From: an uncultured Pseudomonadales bacterium
GTDB lineage: Bacteria > Pseudomonadota > Gammaproteobacteria > Pseudomonadales > Porticoccaceae
Assembly: GCA_937998635.1 (NCBI GenBank)
Contig: CALLDA010000208.1
Coordinates: 1-17,938 of the forward strand
DNA length: 17,938 bases
Direction: 5' to 3'
In this document: in pieces, positions 14,561 through 17,938 of the stretch
Position numbering within the stretch: the stretch's first letter is position 1
How the letters are laid out: each line of letters begins with the position of its first letter
The notes under the pieces: model-generated
Seen by the model: the letters and a program-made list of their open reading frames with translations, nothing else
Told to the model about the DNA's origin: nothing
Database searches by the model: none
Made by a program: the position numbers and the translations under genes

Positions 14561-15352
14561 TTAACCTGTGCTTATCCCCTGACGAACAACCACTCCCCTC
14601 TCTGCCATATAGTCTTTGGCATCCTGAATACTGTACTCAGCAAAATGGAAAATACTCGCCGCAAGTACTGCGTCCGCACCGCCCTGCTGCACCCCGTCAA
14701 CCAGGTGTTGCAAATTACCCACTCCACCTGAGGCAATCACCGGAATACAAACCTCGTCGCAAACCGCTTTAGTCAAGCTCAGATCAAAACCGTTTTTAGT
14801 TCCATCCCGATCCATACTGGTCAGCAATATTTCACCGGCACCATAATCGGCCATTTTTCGCGCCCACTTTACGGCATCTATACCCGTGGGTTCGCGACCA
14901 CCGTGGGTGAATATTTCCCAGCGCTCTGGGCTGCCATCGGGGCTAACCCGCTTGGCATCAATGGCAACAACAATGCATTGAGAGCCAAACTTATCCGCTG
15001 CCTGCTTAACAAATTCCGGGTTTTTTACGGCAGCCGAGTTAATCCCCACTTTGTCTGCTCCAGCTCGCAACAGGGCACGAATATCCTCCAAAGTCCGTAC
15101 ACCACCCCCGACTGTGAGTGGGATAAACACCTCACTGGCAATGCTTTCGACAGTATGAATCGTGGTATCACGCTGCTCGTGGCTGGCGGTGATATCAAGA
15201 AAGGTGATTTCGTCCGCGCCTTCTTCATCGTAGCGACGCGCCACCTCAACCGGGTCACCGGCATCGCGAATATCAACAAACTGTACGCCTTTTACAACTC
15301 GGCCCTCGTCCACATCAAGACAGGGAATAATGCGTTTAGCTAATCCGGACAT
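14561..15352 (-). CDS. hisF: Imidazole glycerol phosphate synthase, cyclase subunit HisF
   Basis: With HisH glutaminase, HisF turns PRFAR and ammonia into imidazole glycerol phosphate (histidine branch) and AICAR (purine branch). It has 263 residues in a (beta/alpha)8 barrel, slightly longer than the usual 253-258. Catalytic Asp13 (IPCLDVDEG) and Asp132 (VVAIDAKR) match Asp11 and Asp130 of the Thermotoga enzyme. Phosphate-binding loops are visible as TVGGGVRT (80-87) and ASGGVGN, with SMDRDGTKNGFD near residues 179-190. GAGGG lies five bases before the ATG. hisF usually follows hisA with tight spacing or overlap. Here the upstream neighbour is an unrelated protease, 186 bp away, so it is probably transcribed alone. 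Confidence 0.97.
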   Translation of the reverse strand: MSGLAKRIIPCLDVDEGRVVKGVQFVDIRDAGDPVEVARRYDEEGADEITFLDITASHEQRDTTIHTVESIASEVFIPLTVGGGVRTLEDIRALLRAGADKVGINSAAVKNPEFVKQAADKFGSQCIVVAIDAKRVSPDGSPERWEIFTHGGREPTGIDAVKWARKMADYGAGEILLTSMDRDGTKNGFDLSLTKAVCDEVCIPVIASGGVGNLQHLVDGVQQGGADAVLAASIFHFAEYSIQDAKDYMAERGVVVRQGISTG

Positions 15353-15538
15353 GCTGCCCTCAAATCAAAACTGTAAAGATTCTTGCGCAGCGACGCTGCG
15401 GATATCCCACAATTATAGGTATAAGTGATTAAATTTCTTAGTGCGTTTTGTAGGAATTTATTTGGTTTTCAGAAAGCATTTGCGTCACAAGAAGCTACAG
15501 CGTAATGGAGCTTACAGAGACTCAGAGTTTACAGGAAC
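15353..15538 (-). promoter_or_regulatory. hisF upstream region with -10 and 15-bp palindrome
   Basis: On the minus strand a perfect TATAAT lies at 15417-15412, predicting a start near 15405 and a leader of about 50 nt before hisF. The matching -35 is poor. Within this leader sits CGCAGCGACGCTGCG (15386-15400), a perfect 7-bp inverted repeat around one base. It could be an operator just after the start point or a short hairpin in the RNA. No terminator is seen for the upstream protease gene. The rest of the region holds no supported feature. Confidence 0.4.
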
Positions 15539-16222
15539 CTAAAACTTCTTCTTCAAAACCAGTACGCCAGCCTGTTCACTCATATCGACCTGACTCAGAA
15601 AGGAATTACCCAACAAGATTTGCGCCGGGAAATCACCATCGACAACTGACGCAGGCACATTGTGCACGGTTATGCCACCGACACTGACTTTCTGAAGGGT
15701 AACCATATGGGTTTTAACAATCCCGCCGGCGGTACTGGCAGCGGATTCCCTACCTTTGCTTACATCAATACCGAACTTCCTGGCGTGATTTTGATTCATT
15801 GCGATCGATGTTGCACCGGTATCGACCATAAAACTCGCAGGATAACCATTGATAGCGCCCCTGGCATAGAAATGCCCGTTTTTGCCGCGCGATAAATTCA
15901 CCACTGTTCGCTCTGCCGCCTTGAAACTCGACGAAATACGTTGCGAAACCTTCAAGGTAACCGGCTTACCATCGATCTCAATAACAGCCTGCTTGCTGCT
16001 GCTACGAAGCAACTTAACCCCTTCGGGGCTGGTTTCACCGGCTTTTAAAAACCGGGTGTTACCATCGATCGTGAGCATCGCTTTATTGGTAAACAAGCCA
16101 TTGGCAATAATTTCTGGCCCCGCCCACAGTTTGCTAGACAGCAGTAAAAGCAGCGCGAATACGGCAACAAAGTATTTGCCGCCAAACTGGAATCTCCGAA
16201 ATTTATTATCTCGAAGCGTCAT
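15539..16222 (-). CDS. Membrane-anchored retropepsin-like aspartic protease (clan AA)
   Basis: This protein has 227 residues from ATG at 16222. That start overlaps the pgpA stop as ATGA, which fits coupled translation; longer in-frame starts would read far into pgpA. After a basic N-terminus (MTLRDNKFRRFQFGGK), a hydrophobic helix (about 17-32) forms a signal anchor. The C-terminal half (about 120-227) is a single-lobe retropepsin domain. It has FMVDTGATSIAM with catalytic Asp134, and a later hydrophobic-Gly motif ILLGNSFLS. Such proteins resemble the TIGR02281 clan AA family and need a dimer to build the active site. The middle region (about 35-110) has a short beta-rich segment. It is the last gene of thiL-pgpA-protease. 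Substrate unknown; the catalytic class is well supported. Confidence 0.88.
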   Translation of the reverse strand: MTLRDNKFRRFQFGGKYFVAVFALLLLLSSKLWAGPEIIANGLFTNKAMLTIDGNTRFLKAGETSPEGVKLLRSSSKQAVIEIDGKPVTLKVSQRISSSFKAAERTVVNLSRGKNGHFYARGAINGYPASFMVDTGATSIAMNQNHARKFGIDVSKGRESAASTAGGIVKTHMVTLQKVSVGGITVHNVPASVVDGDFPAQILLGNSFLSQVDMSEQAGVLVLKKKF

Positions 16223-16824
16223 AAAAACCATACCAATCCCATCATTACCAGCCATGCGCCACACCCTGCAATTAGGTCGTCCAGCATAACACCGAAGCCT
16301 CCACCGACTTTGCGATCGATCACACTTATAGGCCATGGCTTAAAGATATCAAAACAGCGAAATACCAGAAAGCCTGCTAACCACCACCCCCAGCTGGCGG
16401 GGACACTAGCCAGGGCTAACCAAAGACCGACGAATTCGTCCCAGACTATACCGGGATGGTCATGTCCAGTTAAGCGCCGATCAGCATAATTGCAAATCAC
16501 CACCCCAGCGCCAAAAGCTAGCACTAGCATGCACCAATAGGCCCAGGCTGGTAATAAAGCCAGGATCGGCATAAACAACAAAGCCAATAGCGAACCAGCC
16601 GTGCCTGGTGCTTTTGGCGACAAACCACTGCCGAAGCCAAAAGCCAACAGCATCATGGGATCCCGCCACAGAGACTTTAACGTCGGTGCTGATAATTCAG
16701 GGGCTACTTGTCCAGAAGCAGGTAATTCAGAATTAGGCAGTTCAGCACCAGGTGCTTCGGCGCTGGGACTGTTTGAGTCAGGGCCCTGGGAGCGAGAGTT
16801 TTTGGCATCAGGTGACGGAGTCAT
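16219..16824 (-). CDS. pgpA: Phosphatidylglycerophosphatase A (PgpA)
   Basis: PgpA is an inner-membrane phosphatase that removes the 3'-phosphate of phosphatidylglycerophosphate to give phosphatidylglycerol. It has 201 residues (172 in E. coli). Family motifs are FGFGSGLSPKAPGTAGSL (62-79), NYADRRLTGHDHPGIVWDEFVG (112-133) and FKPWPISVID plus GGFGVMLDDLIAG (161-187). These carry the acidic residues expected at the active site. Four or so hydrophobic helices lie between them. The first 45 residues are an unusual Ser/Pro/Glu/Ala-rich tail with no family match. The ATG at 16824 lacks a Shine-Dalgarno and lies 15 bp after the thiL stop. A later start near residue 57 would remove the tail but leave almost no sequence before the first motif. 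The thiL-pgpA order is conserved in gammaproteobacteria. Confidence 0.94.
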   Translation of the reverse strand: MTPSPDAKNSRSQGPDSNSPSAEAPGAELPNSELPASGQVAPELSAPTLKSLWRDPMMLLAFGFGSGLSPKAPGTAGSLLALLFMPILALLPAWAYWCMLVLAFGAGVVICNYADRRLTGHDHPGIVWDEFVGLWLALASVPASWGWWLAGFLVFRCFDIFKPWPISVIDRKVGGGFGVMLDDLIAGCGAWLVMMGLVWFL

Positions 16825-16839
16825 AATTATCGCTGTCTA

Positions 16840-17853
16840 TTAAAAATGCTGGTAACCCGCATCGGAGAAATCAACCACAATACCGTTCACGTCGCGACAA
16901 ATCAGCCCCTCTTTGGCGCTAATTTCACCAATGCGATGAGCGCTCAGAAGCCCCTCCCGAACCTTTAGCTCAAGCATAGCCACCTTGTCTGTTGGCACGG
17001 TAAAACAAAGTTCATAGTCGTCTCCCCCAGTCAGCGCCAATGTCATCGCTTTTGTTTTTGCCCATGTATCAACCAGCGGGGCGGACAGCGGAATTGAAGC
17101 CAGGGTCAGCTCTGCTCCCACTAAGCTAGCACGCAATATATGACCGAGATCGGCGAGCAAACCATCAGATATATCGATTGCAGCGGAGGCATAGTCTCGC
17201 AATATCAAGCCTTCCGACACCCTTGGGGAAGGCTGCCAATATCGTTTTTTCAGGTAGCCCACCGACCTAGCTTCGCTTCCATCTCCCTGAACCGGCGAAT
17301 CGAGCAGACCTAAGCCCGCCGCACTATCACCCAGGCAGCCGGTCACATAAATGGCATCACCCACTTGCGCGCCGCCCCTGAACAGCGCCCTGCCCCGAGG
17401 TACAGTTCCCAATATCGAAATAGTAATGTTTAAGGGGCCTCGGATCGTGTCGCCGCCCACCAATGGACAGCAATAGGCGTCAGAGACTTGCCGAAGCCCG
17501 AGACTGAAACCTTCTAACCAGGTTTCATTTAGCTCCGGTAAGGTCAGAGCCAGAAGAAAGGCGCTCGGCTGTCCGCCCATCGCCGCAATGTCGCTCAAAT
17601 TAACCCGCAGAGCTCGCTGAGCTGTTAGCCGCGGATCCGAGTTCTCTGGAAAGTGAACACCGCTTATCAGGGTATCGGTACTCATTACCGTTTCGTAATC
17701 GGGATCAGTGCTGAGCACAGCACAATCGTCGCCGATGCCCTGAACGACACCTTGAATGGGCGCTTCAAGCACAGCTCCACTATGATCTGACTTATCGGCG
17801 TCACTTCGTTCAAAGTAACGCTTGATTAAGGCAAATTCATTCATCGGCATCAT
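16840..17853 (-). CDS. thiL: Thiamine-monophosphate kinase ThiL
   Basis: ThiL phosphorylates thiamine monophosphate with ATP to the cofactor thiamine pyrophosphate. It has 337 residues (325 in E. coli). The PurM-like fold motifs are visible: GIGDDCAVL at 39-47, STDTLISGVHF at 58-68, LVGGDT at 131-136, AIDISDGLLADLGH at 225-238 and TGGDDYELCF at 275-284. These hold the Asp residues that bind Mg-ATP. A stretch before the first motif (about 15-38) is longer than in E. coli. The start could be ATG 17853, 17850 or 17844 (MNEFALIKRYF, closest to the family); no Shine-Dalgarno decides. It is first in thiL-pgpA-protease. The window also holds thiI, another thiamine-related gene, but far away and separately transcribed. 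Confidence 0.97.
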   Translation of the reverse strand: MMPMNEFALIKRYFERSDADKSDHSGAVLEAPIQGVVQGIGDDCAVLSTDPDYETVMSTDTLISGVHFPENSDPRLTAQRALRVNLSDIAAMGGQPSAFLLALTLPELNETWLEGFSLGLRQVSDAYCCPLVGGDTIRGPLNITISILGTVPRGRALFRGGAQVGDAIYVTGCLGDSAAGLGLLDSPVQGDGSEARSVGYLKKRYWQPSPRVSEGLILRDYASAAIDISDGLLADLGHILRASLVGAELTLASIPLSAPLVDTWAKTKAMTLALTGGDDYELCFTVPTDKVAMLELKVREGLLSAHRIGEISAKEGLICRDVNGIVVDFSDAGYQHF

Positions 17854-17938
17854 TTGCTTTTCAGGTGGGATTTTGTTCCAAGTATAGCCTTGTTAACAGA
17901 CGGGTTTGTTGAGAAAGCTTAAGCCCTGGGAGGGCTTT
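17854..17938 (-). promoter_or_regulatory. thiL upstream region: candidate -10 and edge hairpin
   Basis: On the minus strand TATACT (17886-17881) could be the -10 of the thiL operon, giving a leader of about 20 nt. The -35 is unclear. At the edge, AAGCCCT (17921-17927) and AGGGCTT (17931-17937) form a 7-bp stem with a 3-nt loop. Any T-run on the plus strand would lie outside the window, so a terminator cannot be confirmed. Confidence 0.3.

Noticed and set aside
1..17938. CRISPR arrays, tRNA/rRNA genes, insertion sequences, phage or defence systems
   Set aside because: No regularly spaced repeats, tRNA-like folds, transposase or defence genes were recognised; every long frame belongs to housekeeping or small envelope families.

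Overview
This window reads as an ordinary, gene-dense chromosomal core segment of a gammaproteobacterium. It has about 50% GC, tight gene packing and no mobile elements, CRISPR arrays or RNA genes. The order thiI-glnA-DUF4124-glnL-ntrC, then secB-grxC-rhodanese, gpmI-envC-ctpA and hisF recalls Pseudomonas and its marine relatives (Cellvibrionales/Spongiibacteraceae-like). That placement is inference from family resemblance and gene order; no search was run.

Left part (1-3118, minus strand): a 3'-truncated typA/bipA runs off the window edge, preceded by thiI. Divergent from thiI is the nitrogen-control region (3119-8304, plus strand): glnA, a small exported DUF4124 protein, then the overlapping two-component pair glnL(ntrB)-ntrC. 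Its control DNA is the most informative part of the window. glnA has a near-consensus sigma54 promoter, and 109 and 139 bp upstream of its predicted start lie two inverted copies of an NtrC-like box. Those copies form a perfect 21-bp inverted repeat. glnL also has a predicted sigma54 promoter with a textbook-like NtrC box about 104 bp upstream. The regulator pair therefore appears able to activate itself.

Middle part: secB, grxC and a membrane-anchored rhodanese-fold protein lacking every cysteine form a minus-strand cluster (9736-8361) convergent with ntrC. Divergent from it is the plus-strand cluster gpmI-envC-ctpA (glycolysis, a murein hydrolase activator and a periplasmic C-terminal processing protease), followed by a small DUF6316-like gene. 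The yibQ gene often found after envC/ctpA is not present.

Right part (minus strand): thiL, pgpA and a membrane-anchored single-motif aspartic protease form an apparent operon (17853-15539), with an ATGA overlap joining the last two. hisF stands alone behind its own candidate promoter and a 15-bp palindrome, detached from hisA.

No new multi-gene system was found. The notable points are the regulatory architecture of the nitrogen genes, the cysteine-free rhodanese, the pgpA-protease coupling and several small departures from typical gene order.
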